Program-made: the position numbers and the translations under genes
Assembly: GCF_014204945.1 (NCBI RefSeq)
Contig: NZ_JACHMN010000003.1
Coordinates: 868,001 to 932,000, forward strand
DNA from: Allocatelliglobosispora scoriae
Lineage (GTDB): Bacteria; Actinomycetota; Actinomycetes; Mycobacteriales; Micromonosporaceae
Direction: 5' to 3'
Length of the DNA stretch: 64,000 nucleotides
Part shown: in pieces, positions 1-8,251 of the stretch
How positions within the stretch are numbered: the first letter of the stretch is position 1
How the letters are laid out: the number at the start of each line of letters is the position of its first letter
The notes under the pieces: model-generated
The model's input: the letters and a program-made list of their open reading frames with translations, nothing else
What the model was told of the DNA's origin: nothing
Database searches by the model: none

Positions 1-1
1 G

Positions 2-379
2 ACCGCCGCCGCCGCTCGGTCCCGCCCGCCCGCACCCCGGCTGCGCCTGACCGGCGGCGGGTGGTTCGACAACCTGCGGGCGGCCGCCATCTGGATCGGT
101 GTCGACGGCGACCTCGACGCCCTGCACGCGCTCGTCGCCGGGCTGCGCGAGGAGCTGGCCGCCGCCGAGCTGCCCGTCGACGAGCGGCCCTACCAGCCGC
201 ATCTCACCCTCGGGCGACCCGGCCGACGGCTCTCCGAGGCGGAGCGGCGTGGGGACCTCGACCGGCTCGACGACTATGCCGGGCCGGTCTGGACCCTCGG
301 CGAGCTGGCGCTGATGCTGGGGGACTACCCGGACGGCAACGACTACACCAGGATCTTCACGGCGCCGATGACATCCTGA
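2..379 (+). CDS. 2'-5' RNA ligase family protein, 5' end missing
   Basis: The gene enters from outside the window and is open in frame 2 up to the TGA at 377-379, giving the last 125 residues or so. The reading PHLTLGR is the second HxTx (here HLTL) motif of the 2H phosphoesterase/2'-5' RNA ligase (ThpR/LigT) family. A C-terminal beta hairpin (ELALMLGDY, then DYTRIFTAP) follows, as is usual in the family. These enzymes act on 2',3'-cyclic phosphate or 2'-5' linkages in RNA; the substrate here is unknown. The first HxTx motif must lie upstream of base 1. Other open frames over the same bases lack these motifs and are shadows. Confidence 0.75.
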   Translation, partial: TAAAARSRPPAPRLRLTGGGWFDNLRAAAIWIGVDGDLDALHALVAGLREELAAAELPVDERPYQPHLTLGRPGRRLSEAERRGDLDRLDDYAGPVWTLGELALMLGDYPDGNDYTRIFTAPMTS

Positions 380-448
380 CGAGCTGTCGGTTCGGGGCGC
401 CCCTGTTCGTTGTGAGGGTGAGAGCCTCGACCAACCAGGGAGCCAATC

Positions 449-787
449 ATGAAGCAGTACCTGATCAGCATCTATCAGCCCGAGGGCGGCTCGCTGCCGC
501 CGGCGGAGCTCGCCGTCGTCATGAGCGACCTCGCCAAGGTCAACGAGGAGATGCAGGCGGCGGGGGCGTGGGTCTTCGCGGGCGGGCTGCACGCGCAGAG
601 CAGTGCGACCGTGCTGCGGCATGCGGAGGGCGAGGTGCTCGTGACGGACGGGCCGTTCGCCGAGAGCAAGGAGTACCTCGGAGGGATCACGATCATCCAG
701 GCCGCGGATCTGGATGAGGCGCTGGGCTGGGCTCGGCGGATCGCCGAGGCGATCAAGCTGCCCATCGAGGTACGCCCGTTCCAGTAG
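449..787 (+). CDS. YCII-related (DGPF domain) protein
   Basis: A 112-residue protein with the YCII/DGPF fold. The conserved DGPF is at residues 67-70, followed by AESKEYLGG, and the N-terminus (MKQYLISIYQ) forms the first strand. The start is an ATG with GGAG at 439-442, six bases upstream. In actinobacteria this family usually sits beside an ECF42-type sigma factor. Here the ECF42 gene (31889-33115) lies 31 kb away, so the usual pair is split or the two are unrelated. Exact biochemical role unknown; some YCII proteins are suspected small-molecule enzymes. Confidence 0.85.
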   Translation: MKQYLISIYQPEGGSLPPAELAVVMSDLAKVNEEMQAAGAWVFAGGLHAQSSATVLRHAEGEVLVTDGPFAESKEYLGGITIIQAADLDEALGWARRIAEAIKLPIEVRPFQ

Positions 788-795
788 GGCACCGG

Positions 796-873
796 CATGA
801 TCGTGCTTCTTCACGGAAACAGGCCCCTCGGAGCTTGTCGGTGGGCTTACTTCCGTGAAGAAGCACGATCATG
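796..873. repeat. Perfect long inverted repeat between convergent genes
   Basis: Two perfect 23-base arms (796-818 and 851-873) surround a 32-base loop. The arms read CATGATCGTGCTTCTTCACG and onward. It begins 8 bases after the YCII stop and precedes the 3' end of the DUF402 gene on the other strand, so it probably works as a two-way terminator. The arm resembles the repeat copies at 2.4-3.2 kb and the palindrome at 19520-19596 (GATCGyGyT, then a TTTCCCGGAA-like core). Confidence 0.8.
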
Positions 874-954
874 CACGGTGACGCACCTTCCACCCGAGAT
901 GCGGGCGAGCCGGGGCGAGAGCTCCACGCCTCGCCCCCGACCGGCTCGTCGATC

Positions 955-1464
955 TCAGCTGACCAGCTCCAGCCAGGCCCGATAGTCGCTGGCGAAGGGC
1001 TCCGTGCCATCGGCCAGCGCTGTCATCAGCCAGGCCGCCGACGCTCGCGCCGCGTCGACGACCTCCGATGGGTACGCCCACCGCAGCCGATGCTCGTCGA
1101 ACTCATCCTCATCCCACAGGACCACCCGACCGCCGGCTCGTTCCCGGGACACGTCGAGGTCGAGATCGACCATGGTGACCTGTCCCGGGTGCAGCCAGCG
1201 GACCGGCGAGGTGATGTCGCAGTAGATCTCGGTCTCGTGCGGCGGACCGTTGAAGGCCGCCGTCCACCACACGCCGGGCCGGAAGAGCATGACGTGCGGG
1301 TGCTCGGTGACATGCTCGCGTCCGGCTGTTCCCTTCTGCATGCGGACGCCGGGCGGTGCTCCCAGCCACACTCCGTGGCGGTCCTCCCCGAGGCGCTGAA
1401 TCACGTGGTGCCAGTGCAGACTGCCGTCGAACTTGGTGTAGACGACACGCGTATCCCCGGTCAT
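955..1464 (-). CDS. DUF402 domain protein (FomD/Ntdp-like)
   Basis: A 169-residue protein matching the DUF402 fold in length and order: an N-terminal strand-rich half (HWHHVIQRLGED), the aromatic central segment RPGVWWTAAFNG, then the acidic metal-binding stretch VDLDLDV and the closing DEDEFDEHR. Characterised members (FomD, nucleoside tri/diphosphate phosphatases) hydrolyse phosphoanhydride bonds with divalent metals; a similar hydrolase role here is inferred. It lies 48 bases downstream of the GH12 gene on the same strand. No functional link to cellulose use is apparent and the co-direction may be chance. Confidence 0.75.
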   Translation of the reverse strand: MTGDTRVVYTKFDGSLHWHHVIQRLGEDRHGVWLGAPPGVRMQKGTAGREHVTEHPHVMLFRPGVWWTAAFNGPPHETEIYCDITSPVRWLHPGQVTMVDLDLDVSRERAGGRVVLWDEDEFDEHRLRWAYPSEVVDAARASAAWLMTALADGTEPFASDYRAWLELVS

Positions 1465-1512
1465 GCACCGACCGTAGGCGCTGCCGACGCACCTTTGCGA
1501 GCGGTTAACACC

Positions 1513-2211
1513 TCACGTGGCCGTGATCGTCGCGCTGTTGGTGATGAAGTCCTTGCCACCGCTCGCCGACGTGATCTCGTAACCCAGCTGCACGTTGCCG
1601 ATCGTCACATCCCCGAACCAGCCGCGGTTCTTGATCCAGTTGGCGATCGCCTTGATGTCGACCGTGCCGGAGCTGGCGTTGCTCGTGCGCAGGAACGAGT
1701 AGACGTTGTTGCTGCCGTTGCTGCCACGGTAGATGTTCCACGTGTGTCCGCCGACGCTCGCCGTGGTCTGCAGCGTGCCGAGCGGTCCGACCGCGCCGTA
1801 CTTGTTCATCCACAGCATGATCTCGTGCTTGTTGTCGCTGGACCACACGTCGTACGCCGTCGTGAAGGCCACCCCGCTGGTGGGCACGGTAACGTTGAAG
1901 GTGCTGCTCAGCGTACCCAGGGCGCTGATCTTCTTGCCCGACCACCTGGTCTGGTTGGGGTAAGACTTGATGCCGCCGGTGTTGGGGTGGTTGGCCCAGA
2001 CGCCCCAGCTCGTCGCCGAGTTGGCCCAGATGGTCTGCGGGCCGTAACCGCTGCCCCAGACGTTGTTGTAAAGCGTGTAGCCGCCGCTGGAGTAGGTGCC
2101 CCAGCGGTCCGTGGAGGACCAGACGGCGGCCTGTGCCGGGGCGGCGGCGGATATGCCGAACCCCACGGTGAGCGCGAGTGCGATGACGGTGCGCCGCAGC
2201 ATGGTGGACAT
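1513..2211 (-). CDS. Secreted GH12 endoglucanase
   Basis: A 232-residue secreted enzyme. The Sec signal runs over residues 1-29 and ends AAAPAQA-A. The mature part is one GH12 beta-jelly-roll: E130 in KHEIMLW is the expected nucleophile and E212 in VQLGYEI the expected acid/base. Retaining endo-beta-1,4-glucanase activity on cellulose or mixed glucans is inferred from the family. There is no carbohydrate-binding module. The start was placed at the ATG at 2211 because AAGGAG lies about 12 bases upstream and the signal peptide begins directly; the frame is open further upstream but without a plausible signal. A second in-frame ATG is nine bases downstream. Confidence 0.88.
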   Translation of the reverse strand: MSTMLRRTVIALALTVGFGISAAAPAQAAVWSSTDRWGTYSSGGYTLYNNVWGSGYGPQTIWANSATSWGVWANHPNTGGIKSYPNQTRWSGKKISALGTLSSTFNVTVPTSGVAFTTAYDVWSSDNKHEIMLWMNKYGAVGPLGTLQTTASVGGHTWNIYRGSNGSNNVYSFLRTSNASSGTVDIKAIANWIKNRGWFGDVTIGNVQLGYEITSASGGKDFITNSATITAT

Positions 2212-2370
2212 GGTCGAATCACTCTCCTTCGAGTCTTTTCGCAGGGAGTTCAAGGGCCGGACGTCCGATGCTTCCGAACGGTAGTTATCGAATTTATCGA
2301 AATCAATACTTGAGATAGGTTGGGTTTCCAAATTATTTCGCAGCAGCTCAGGCTGCCCAAGGTCGTGCAA

Positions 2371-3215
2371 TTTCCCGGAAGTAGTCCCCTCAGTCTGTGT
2401 CGGTAGGGCATGTTTCCGGGAAGCAGCACGATCTTGCGCTGAGGTAGGCCCACTTTCCCGGAACGTGCACGATCACCGCCGCGCCCGCGCTGCGCCCGTG
2501 TCTTGCTCCGGGCGGAGCGGCATTGCGTCCGTGCTCCGGGCGGCGCCGCCCCGAACCGCGCTTCGGATAGTGCCGTAGCGAGCCTCGCTTCGGGCAGTGC
2601 CGTAGCGAGCCTCGCTTCGGGCAGTGCCATAGCGAGCCGCGCACGGGCAGTGCCGTAGTGGACCGCGCTTCGGGCAGTGCCGTAGCTCGCCGCGCTGCGG
2701 GCATTGCTGCATCGCGCCCGCCCTCGCGGAGCATGTCAGCAGCGCGAAGTGTTGGTGTGCTCTGCCGCGCAGCCTGCTGGCGCGCCTTGTCGGCGAGCTC
2801 TTGATCGTGCTGTTTCCCGGAAGTAGTCCCCTCAGCCTGTGTCGGTAGGGCCAATTTCCGGGAAGTAGCGTGATCTTGCGCTGTGGTAGGGCCACTTTCC
2901 CGGAACGTGCACGATCACCGCCGCGCCCGCACCGCGCACCGCATTGCACCGCACGCATTGCACCGCCTGCACTGCGCTGCCTGCACTGCGCTGCCTGCAC
3001 TGCGCTGCGCTGCACCGCGCGGAGCATGTGAGCAGCGCGAGGTGCCAGCGTGCCCTGCGGCGCGACGTGCTGGCGCGCCTTGTCGGCGAGCTCTTGATCG
3101 TGCTGTTTCCCGGAAGTAGTCCCCTCAGCCTGTTTCGGTAGGGCCAATTTCCGGGAAGTAGCGTGATCTTGCGCTGTGGTAGGGCCACTTTCCCCGAACG
3201 TGCGTGATCACCGCC
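2371..3215. repeat. Three dispersed copies of a palindromic ~110-120-base unit
   Basis: Copies start near 2371, 2813 and 3106, each reading TTTCCCGGAAGTAGTCCCCT, then a TCGGTAGGGC segment, a second core (TTTCCGGGAA), TGATCTTGCGCT or a close variant, and a third core ending CGTGCACGATCACC or a close variant. Copies 2 and 3 also share about 85 bases upstream, including CTTGTCGGCGAGCTCTTGAT, so a ~200-base block (about 2726-2930 and 3018-3215) is duplicated. The core is shared with the palindrome at 19520-19596. Confidence 0.75.
2561..2715. repeat. 27-base tandem repeat (minisatellite)
   Basis: About five and a half units with period 26-27, based on CTTCGGGCAGTGCCGTAGCG followed by AGCCTCG, begin near 2561, 2588, 2615, 2642, 2668 and 2695. 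Units diverge progressively. There are no unique spacers, so this is not a CRISPR array. Confidence 0.75.
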
Positions 3216-3436
3216 GCTCCGCGCTCGCTCCGCCGCACCACCCACGCCGATCCGCACGCATCGCACGGCCCGTGCCGCCGCATCGCACCGCCCGTGCCCA
3301 CCGCCTCGCACCGCCCGCGACACCGTCACGCCGCCGCCTCGCACGGCCCGCGCCGGCGCCCCGCACCGCCCGCACCCCGTCTCAACAAGCTCTCTCGATC
3401 GTGCCGAGAAACGCCGCCCAGGAGCGCGAAAAACCC

Positions 3437-5476
3437 CTACCCCGCGCTAGCCGGAGCGTGGAGCAGATCCAGCGGCCCGGTCATCGCACCCAAATCGAAG
3501 GTCTCCGCCAGCGGCGTGCAGGTGAGCACCAACAGCTCCCGTACCAGACTGGTGATCTTGCCCGTAGCCAGCGGAACCGGCGAGTCGCCGAACATCCGGC
3601 ACTGCCGTACGAAGAACTGGCTCTCGTTCGAGATCCGCCGAATCATGATCTCCGTGACGATCTCGAACCGGGCATACCGCACGAGACCCACCCGGGCCAC
3701 CGCGACCGAGTGCACCTTGAGCAGCGTCGTGTCGGTCGAGATCCCCTCCACCCTCCACCCGCCGAGCCGCCGCAGCGTGACCGTGGGAAACGTCGCCGAC
3801 GGCACCTTGATGATCGTGTCCAGCTTCAGGTAGTCGCGAACCAGCTGTTCGTCGGCGCGCTCGTCGAGGCGGAACGCGAGCTCGAAGCTGTAGCTGTCCC
3901 GATCCGGCCGCCGCTGCCGCCATACCCGCCACGCCCAGGCCAGCACGAGGAACCCGGCCGCGCCGAGGACGACCGGCCACAACTCGACGAGCTGCTCGCT
4001 GAGGGGCAGGGCGTCCTTGCCGGACTGGTCGGCGGTGCGGATCGCGACGAAGACCGCGATCACCGTGAGCACCAGCATCAGCGCGTTGTAAGCCGTGTCG
4101 CCGACTCGGCGTCCGCCCGGCTGGCCGTGGCGGCTGCGCTCGATCTCGGCCATCGCCTCCTGTTCCGAGCGGGCCTGTTCCTGCTCGTAGAGGAGCCGTT
4201 CCTGCCAGTCGTGCTCGACCGCCGTCTCCAGGCTCTTGACGTTGACGCGGAGCCGGTCGAGCAGGTCGGCCCAGGAGCCCACGAGCGCCTCGACCTCGGC
4301 GAGCTGGATGTAGAGGTCGTGGGGCTGGTCGGAGTTCCGGCGGCCGAGGTCGGCGGCCCGGCCGGCCAGCGCCGTCATCGCGGTTCTCGCGCCGTCGGAG
4401 ACGGTGAACATCAGCGGCAGCTTCGTGGCGACGAGCATGACGTAGCCGCGCATCTGCGACTCGGTCGCCTCGCCGGTCATCTCGGGAGTTCGCTCGTAGT
4501 CGATGCCGGAGAGGTCGAGCTGGATCAGGCGGGCCTGGCGGTGCGAGACGGCCATCATCTGGTCGAGCAGGCTCCTCCGTACGCTCTCGACGGACCGGCG
4601 CATCCACTGCAGCGAGCCGCGCGAGATCATCATGAAGCGGTGCAGGGTCGTGAGCTGCCCGGCGACGGTCGAGGCGTCGGCGGCCACGGTGACCTCGCGG
4701 ATGAAGTCGTCGAGGTCGGTGGTGATCGAGGACTTCCGCTTGTACGCCTCCAGCCACTCACCCGCCCGTCGGTAGTGCTCGAAGAAGACCGCGGGCAGCA
4801 GCGACTGGTTGCACAGCCCTTCGATGAAGACGTTGAGCTGGTGGAAGCTGAGCGCTCCCCGGGGCGGCGTCGAGGCGACCTCGGTCTGCTCCGCCGCCGG
4901 TGCCGTGACGCTGAGCCCGTTGTATCGCCGGACGGCGGCGACGCCCTCGCTGCTGTGCCGGTCCCGTATGGACTGCAGCCGGTTGACCCCGAACTTCCCG
5001 CCGAAGACCGTGACGATGTGCTCCGCGAGGGCCTTGGCGACGAGTCCGGGCGCACCGTCGTGGGCGGCGCTGAACGTGTAGAACCCGAATTCGTCCACGC
5101 GCATCGTGACCGTCTGCACGCCCGCGTCGAGCAGCTCGGCGTGGGCGGGGCGGGCGTCGGCCAGCCCGACCACCGCCGTCGCCGTCTGCAGTGTCATGGT
5201 GAGGCTGACCGGCCTCGACTGGTCGTCCTGGTCTCCGCTGAACTCGCAGAAACCCACCCGCTCATAGCCGAAGGAGGCGGGCAGCACCTCGATGAGCCGC
5301 CGCAGGACGGATTCGCGCAGGAACGGGATGTAGTCGCTGCGCTCCGCGTGCCGCATCGAGACGCAGTCGCCGGTGAGGACGCCGTCGTCGCGTTGCAGCA
5401 GAACGGGATCGGTCATCGCGCTGTAGAAGTTGGCCGGCCCGATCGGCAGCCACAGTGAACGGGTAACCGCGCCCAT
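3437..5476 (-). CDS. Two-TM protein of unknown family
   Basis: I do not recognise this 679-residue protein. No signal peptide is visible. Residues 1-410 look soluble and mostly helical. A charged probable coiled coil (about 415-450, with LLYEQEQARSEQEAMAEIE) leads into two membrane segments (about 463-480, LMLVLTVIAVFVAI, and 501-518, PVVLGAAGFLVLAW) joined by a short loop. Residues 525-679 form a second soluble domain rich in strands. Both large domains should lie on the same side of the membrane, most likely cytoplasmic. Start is an ATG at 5476 without a clear SD. It stands alone, divergent from the 5676 gene, with an inverted repeat in the shared upstream region. Confidence 0.8.
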   Translation of the reverse strand: MGAVTRSLWLPIGPANFYSAMTDPVLLQRDDGVLTGDCVSMRHAERSDYIPFLRESVLRRLIEVLPASFGYERVGFCEFSGDQDDQSRPVSLTMTLQTATAVVGLADARPAHAELLDAGVQTVTMRVDEFGFYTFSAAHDGAPGLVAKALAEHIVTVFGGKFGVNRLQSIRDRHSSEGVAAVRRYNGLSVTAPAAEQTEVASTPPRGALSFHQLNVFIEGLCNQSLLPAVFFEHYRRAGEWLEAYKRKSSITTDLDDFIREVTVAADASTVAGQLTTLHRFMMISRGSLQWMRRSVESVRRSLLDQMMAVSHRQARLIQLDLSGIDYERTPEMTGEATESQMRGYVMLVATKLPLMFTVSDGARTAMTALAGRAADLGRRNSDQPHDLYIQLAEVEALVGSWADLLDRLRVNVKSLETAVEHDWQERLLYEQEQARSEQEAMAEIERSRHGQPGGRRVGDTAYNALMLVLTVIAVFVAIRTADQSGKDALPLSEQLVELWPVVLGAAGFLVLAWAWRVWRQRRPDRDSYSFELAFRLDERADEQLVRDYLKLDTIIKVPSATFPTVTLRRLGGWRVEGISTDTTLLKVHSVAVARVGLVRYARFEIVTEIMIRRISNESQFFVRQCRMFGDSPVPLATGKITSLVRELLVLTCTPLAETFDLGAMTGPLDLLHAPASAG

Positions 5477-5534
5477 CAGTCACATCCTGTGTAGTCGACC
5501 TCGCCGATGGTAGCCAGCGATGCAAATGCCTGCG

Positions 5535-5579
5535 CCTCAAGATCGCCACAACTCTTCAAGGGTTGCGGCGATCTTGAGG
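5535..5579. repeat. Inverted repeat, AACTCTTCAAG family
   Basis: Arms of 22 bases with two mismatches around the centre CTTCAAG; the outer part is CCTCAAGATCGCC. It shares its core with 28489-28525 (perfect) and the remnant at 58702-58727. Unlike most palindromes here it lies between divergent genes. Confidence 0.7.
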
Positions 5580-5675
5580 TGTCCCGACGGGTGGCGCCAC
5601 GTCGCGGGCCATGGACAAACCGGCTCGGGCGGACGAGCATTTGATTTGACTATGTCGATCTACTGAGGAGGCCAT

Positions 5676-6587
5676 GTGCGCCGCCTGTGTCTCGCGCTTG
5701 CCCTGTCCCTCGTGGGTGCGCTCCTCGTGCCACCCGGTGCCGCCACCGCCGACGGGGTGATCAGCTCCTTCTCCGTCTCGCCCGACTCCGTGCGCGACGG
5801 CGCGTCCTCGCAGGGGACCGTCACGCTCGCCTTCCCGGAGGGCACCGACACGACCGTCCTGATCTTCAGCGGCGACACCGCCGTCGCCACCGTCCCGGCC
5901 ACCGCGACCATCCCCGCCGGTGCCATCGGCGTGACCTTCCCGATCGCCACCAACGCCGCGGCGCCGCCCACGATCGTGCAGCTCACGGCATGGGTCGGCA
6001 ACACGCCCCGCTCGGCGAACCTCTCGGTCAACGCGGCGACCCCGCCCGGCCCGTCGCTCTCGTCGGTCTCCTTCGTCCCGACCACCATCGTCGGCGGCCA
6101 GAACGCCACCGGAACGGTGCGGTTCACCGGTGCGATGACCCAGGGCGCGGTGGTCCAGCTCTCCACCGGCAACCCGGCGATCGCCCAGGTGCCGGCGGAG
6201 ACCGTCGTCAGCGCGGGGCAGTCCAGCGGCACCTTCAACCTCTCGACCTCGGCCGTCACCGCACCGACCACCATCACGGTCACCGCTCGGTGGTTCTCGG
6301 TCACGCGGACGGCGACGGTCACCGTCACCCCCGGCACGCCGCCGCCCGCCGACACGGTGCGGATCACGCGGGCGACCTGGAAGTCCGGGCTGCTGCGGAT
6401 CGAAGCCACCAGCACCAACGTCAACGCGATCCTCAGCGTCTACTCCAGCGCCGGCAACTTCATGTTCACGCTCACCAACAACGGCGGCGGGCGCTACTCC
6501 GACCAGCGCGGCTTCATCACCAACCCGCAGCAGATCGCCGTGCGCAGCAACTTCGGCGGCTCCGCCGGCGCGACGATCAAAACCTGA
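5676..6587 (+). CDS. Secreted Ig-like repeat protein
   Basis: A 303-residue secreted protein. The Sec signal (residues 1-25) ends AATA-DG. Two homologous ~95-residue beta-sandwich repeats follow (FSVSPDSVRDGASSQGTVTL and VSFVPTTIVGGQNATGTVRF begin them), each resembling bacterial Ig-like domains. After a PGTPPPAD linker, the last 75 residues (VRITRATWKSGLLRIEA...) form a separate small beta domain, as often seen at the C-terminus of Ig-like secreted proteins. Start is GTG with GGAGG four bases upstream. Function unknown; adhesion or binding is a guess from the fold. Confidence 0.75.
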   Translation: MRRLCLALALSLVGALLVPPGAATADGVISSFSVSPDSVRDGASSQGTVTLAFPEGTDTTVLIFSGDTAVATVPATATIPAGAIGVTFPIATNAAAPPTIVQLTAWVGNTPRSANLSVNAATPPGPSLSSVSFVPTTIVGGQNATGTVRFTGAMTQGAVVQLSTGNPAIAQVPAETVVSAGQSSGTFNLSTSAVTAPTTITVTARWFSVTRTATVTVTPGTPPPADTVRITRATWKSGLLRIEATSTNVNAILSVYSSAGNFMFTLTNNGGGRYSDQRGFITNPQQIAVRSNFGGSAGATIKT

Positions 6588-6608
6588 TGACCGATGTGTG
6601 GTGCCGGA

Positions 6609-8249
6609 CTAATGACGATTGACTAGACGGCTCAGACCTGCGGCCACCGAGGTCGTCAGCAGCCAACCGAGCAGGACGAAGATCCAGCTGACGACCTCGC
6701 GTGGACCTGACATTCGGAACGACGACTCCTGACCGAGATCGATCAATGGTACGAGAAGATCGAACGCGTACGCGAACGGCCGGAACGCGGGTGGGTGATC
6801 AGCGATCGGGATCGGAGAGGAGTTCCGGAAGACGAACGTGCCGACAACGGTCAGCGCCAGCAACCACACTCCTGCGAGCCAGGTCCGGTATCCGTAGCCG
6901 ACCGTCGCGTCGAGTAGTAGCCCCCAGGCTTTTCCGCGCCAGGTCAATGTCGACCGCCGAGCGCGCTGCTTGGCGAGTGCGACTCGCGCTGCGTCCTGTT
7001 CTCTGCCGGACAGACGGTAGAACGAGAGGAGTTGCTCATAGGGCTGGGGTGAGTAGCCGCTCTTGTTGCGCTGCAGCCACTCCAAACGTTGTTCGGCGCT
7101 CACCTCGGGCTGCGGCTGCAGCGATTCATAGGTGAAGCCATCCGTCGATATCCGAACCGGCCATGTCTCGGCTGCGTCGACGAGCCGGACGACCGTCACG
7201 TTGGTGAGGTCGAGCGTGCCGGATAGCGGCTTCGCGAAACGCAGGTCAAGGGTGTCGGCGGTCGTACCGGAGAGGTTGATCGGAACCTCACCTCCGCATG
7301 ACTCGATACCATGCAGGTTGAGCGTTCCGCCGATCTCTGACGACTTCACCCTGATGCCGCCCGCGCACCTGAGCCCATCGCTCAGGTTCAGGTTGCGTCC
7401 CACCCGCAGGCGAGTCGCGCGGATGCTCGTGGGATCTTCAAGCGGCTTCTCTGACAATGTCTGCGGCTCGGTGAGAAGAGCACCTTCAAAGGCGATGCCG
7501 CCGGCTATCTGTGCGTTGGTGAGAACGATCGCCCCGGATGCTTCCAGCGGCTCCTTCGTACCCATGGCGCGCTGGAAGAAGAGACTGTCGCCGAGGACCA
7601 TCCGCTCGCCCTGAAAGCAGATTTTGCCGGGGTTCCTGAGCCGCGCTCCCCGGAGCGTGACCAGGCCGTCGATGCGTGCGCTGATCAGTCTGATCTGGCC
7701 GTCGGCCTCCATGAGGCCGGCAAAGAGCGCGCCGCCGATCTTGATCCGATTGGCGTTCAGCGCCCACCGGTTCGGCTCTATGCTCTCCAGCGTCGCCTTC
7801 CGCAGGGACAGCTCATTGCCGATCCGCGCTCGCTCGAGGGTTACCTCCTGAGTGCTGTGGAACCCCTCGTCGAGCCACACGGAGCCCTTGACCTCGATTC
7901 CCATGGCATGCAGTCCAGGCATCGTCGACCCGGACAGCCGGAGGCTGGTCAGCGACGCGTTGTCGAGGCGGGGTGCTGACTCGAACCTGCACTCCACGAG
8001 CGCCAGCGGTGCGGCGATGGCGAGTTCTTGGAGGTCGAGCGTTCCGGTGATCGTGGCGTTGCGGAGCAGGAGCGCCGTGATCGTACTGTCGATGCTGTTG
8101 GTGACCATCCAGCGCAGCACCTCGGCGCGGACCGTCTGGCCGGCACAGTCGAATGCCAGGCCGCTGATTGCCGCGATGTGCAGTTCGCTCTCGACATTGC
8201 TGAGCTCGGGTTTGGCCATGACAGCACCTTCTGGGCGGCTATCCGACAT
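6609..8249 (-). CDS. Beta-helix/pentapeptide-like membrane protein, copy B
   Basis: About 546 residues. The N-terminal 370 residues are degenerate short repeats of the form GxLDLxxAxI/GGIAFEGAxL, resembling pentapeptide or bactofilin-like right-handed beta-helices. Then come a conserved YSPQPYEQLLSFYRLSGREQDA segment, a basic helix, and three or four membrane helices (GYGYRTWLAGVWLLALTVV; a pore-like LLVPLIDLGQES; WIFVLLGWLLTTSVAAGL). The ATG at 8249 lies two bases after the upstream paralogue's stop, implying translational coupling; an ATG at 8219 with AAGG seven bases upstream is the alternative. Streptomycete relatives are often labelled membrane-associated oxidoreductase, but I see no cofactor site. 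Probable inner-membrane scaffold or channel-like protein (inference). Confidence 0.7.
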   Translation of the reverse strand: MSDSRPEGAVMAKPELSNVESELHIAAISGLAFDCAGQTVRAEVLRWMVTNSIDSTITALLLRNATITGTLDLQELAIAAPLALVECRFESAPRLDNASLTSLRLSGSTMPGLHAMGIEVKGSVWLDEGFHSTQEVTLERARIGNELSLRKATLESIEPNRWALNANRIKIGGALFAGLMEADGQIRLISARIDGLVTLRGARLRNPGKICFQGERMVLGDSLFFQRAMGTKEPLEASGAIVLTNAQIAGGIAFEGALLTEPQTLSEKPLEDPTSIRATRLRVGRNLNLSDGLRCAGGIRVKSSEIGGTLNLHGIESCGGEVPINLSGTTADTLDLRFAKPLSGTLDLTNVTVVRLVDAAETWPVRISTDGFTYESLQPQPEVSAEQRLEWLQRNKSGYSPQPYEQLLSFYRLSGREQDAARVALAKQRARRSTLTWRGKAWGLLLDATVGYGYRTWLAGVWLLALTVVGTFVFRNSSPIPIADHPPAFRPFAYAFDLLVPLIDLGQESSFRMSGPREVVSWIFVLLGWLLTTSVAAGLSRLVNRH

Positions 8250-8251
8250 GA

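Larger units (their letters stand above)
2212..3436. other. 1.2-kb gene-free repetitive region
   Basis: No convincing gene lies between the GH12 start and the stop of the 3437-5476 gene. It holds the GH12 leader, three copies of a TTTCCCGGAA-containing unit, two copies of a longer ~200-base block, a 27-base tandem repeat and GC-rich short-period repeats (CTGCACTGCGCTGC, GCACCGCCC). Long open frames on both strands here translate as low-complexity Arg/Ala/Pro text produced by the repeats. Confidence 0.8.

Noticed and set aside
871-2313. Long plus-strand frame opposite DUF402 and GH12 genes
   Set aside because: It is the antisense of two recognisable genes and its translation is low-complexity Arg/Gly/Val text without domains.
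2561-2715. Possible CRISPR array
   Set aside because: Direct tandem repeats of 26-27 bases without unique spacers; no cas genes in the window.
2250-3344. Several overlapping minus-strand frames of 120-220 codons
   Set aside because: They are produced by DNA repeats; the translation repeats with the repeat unit and has no start signal.
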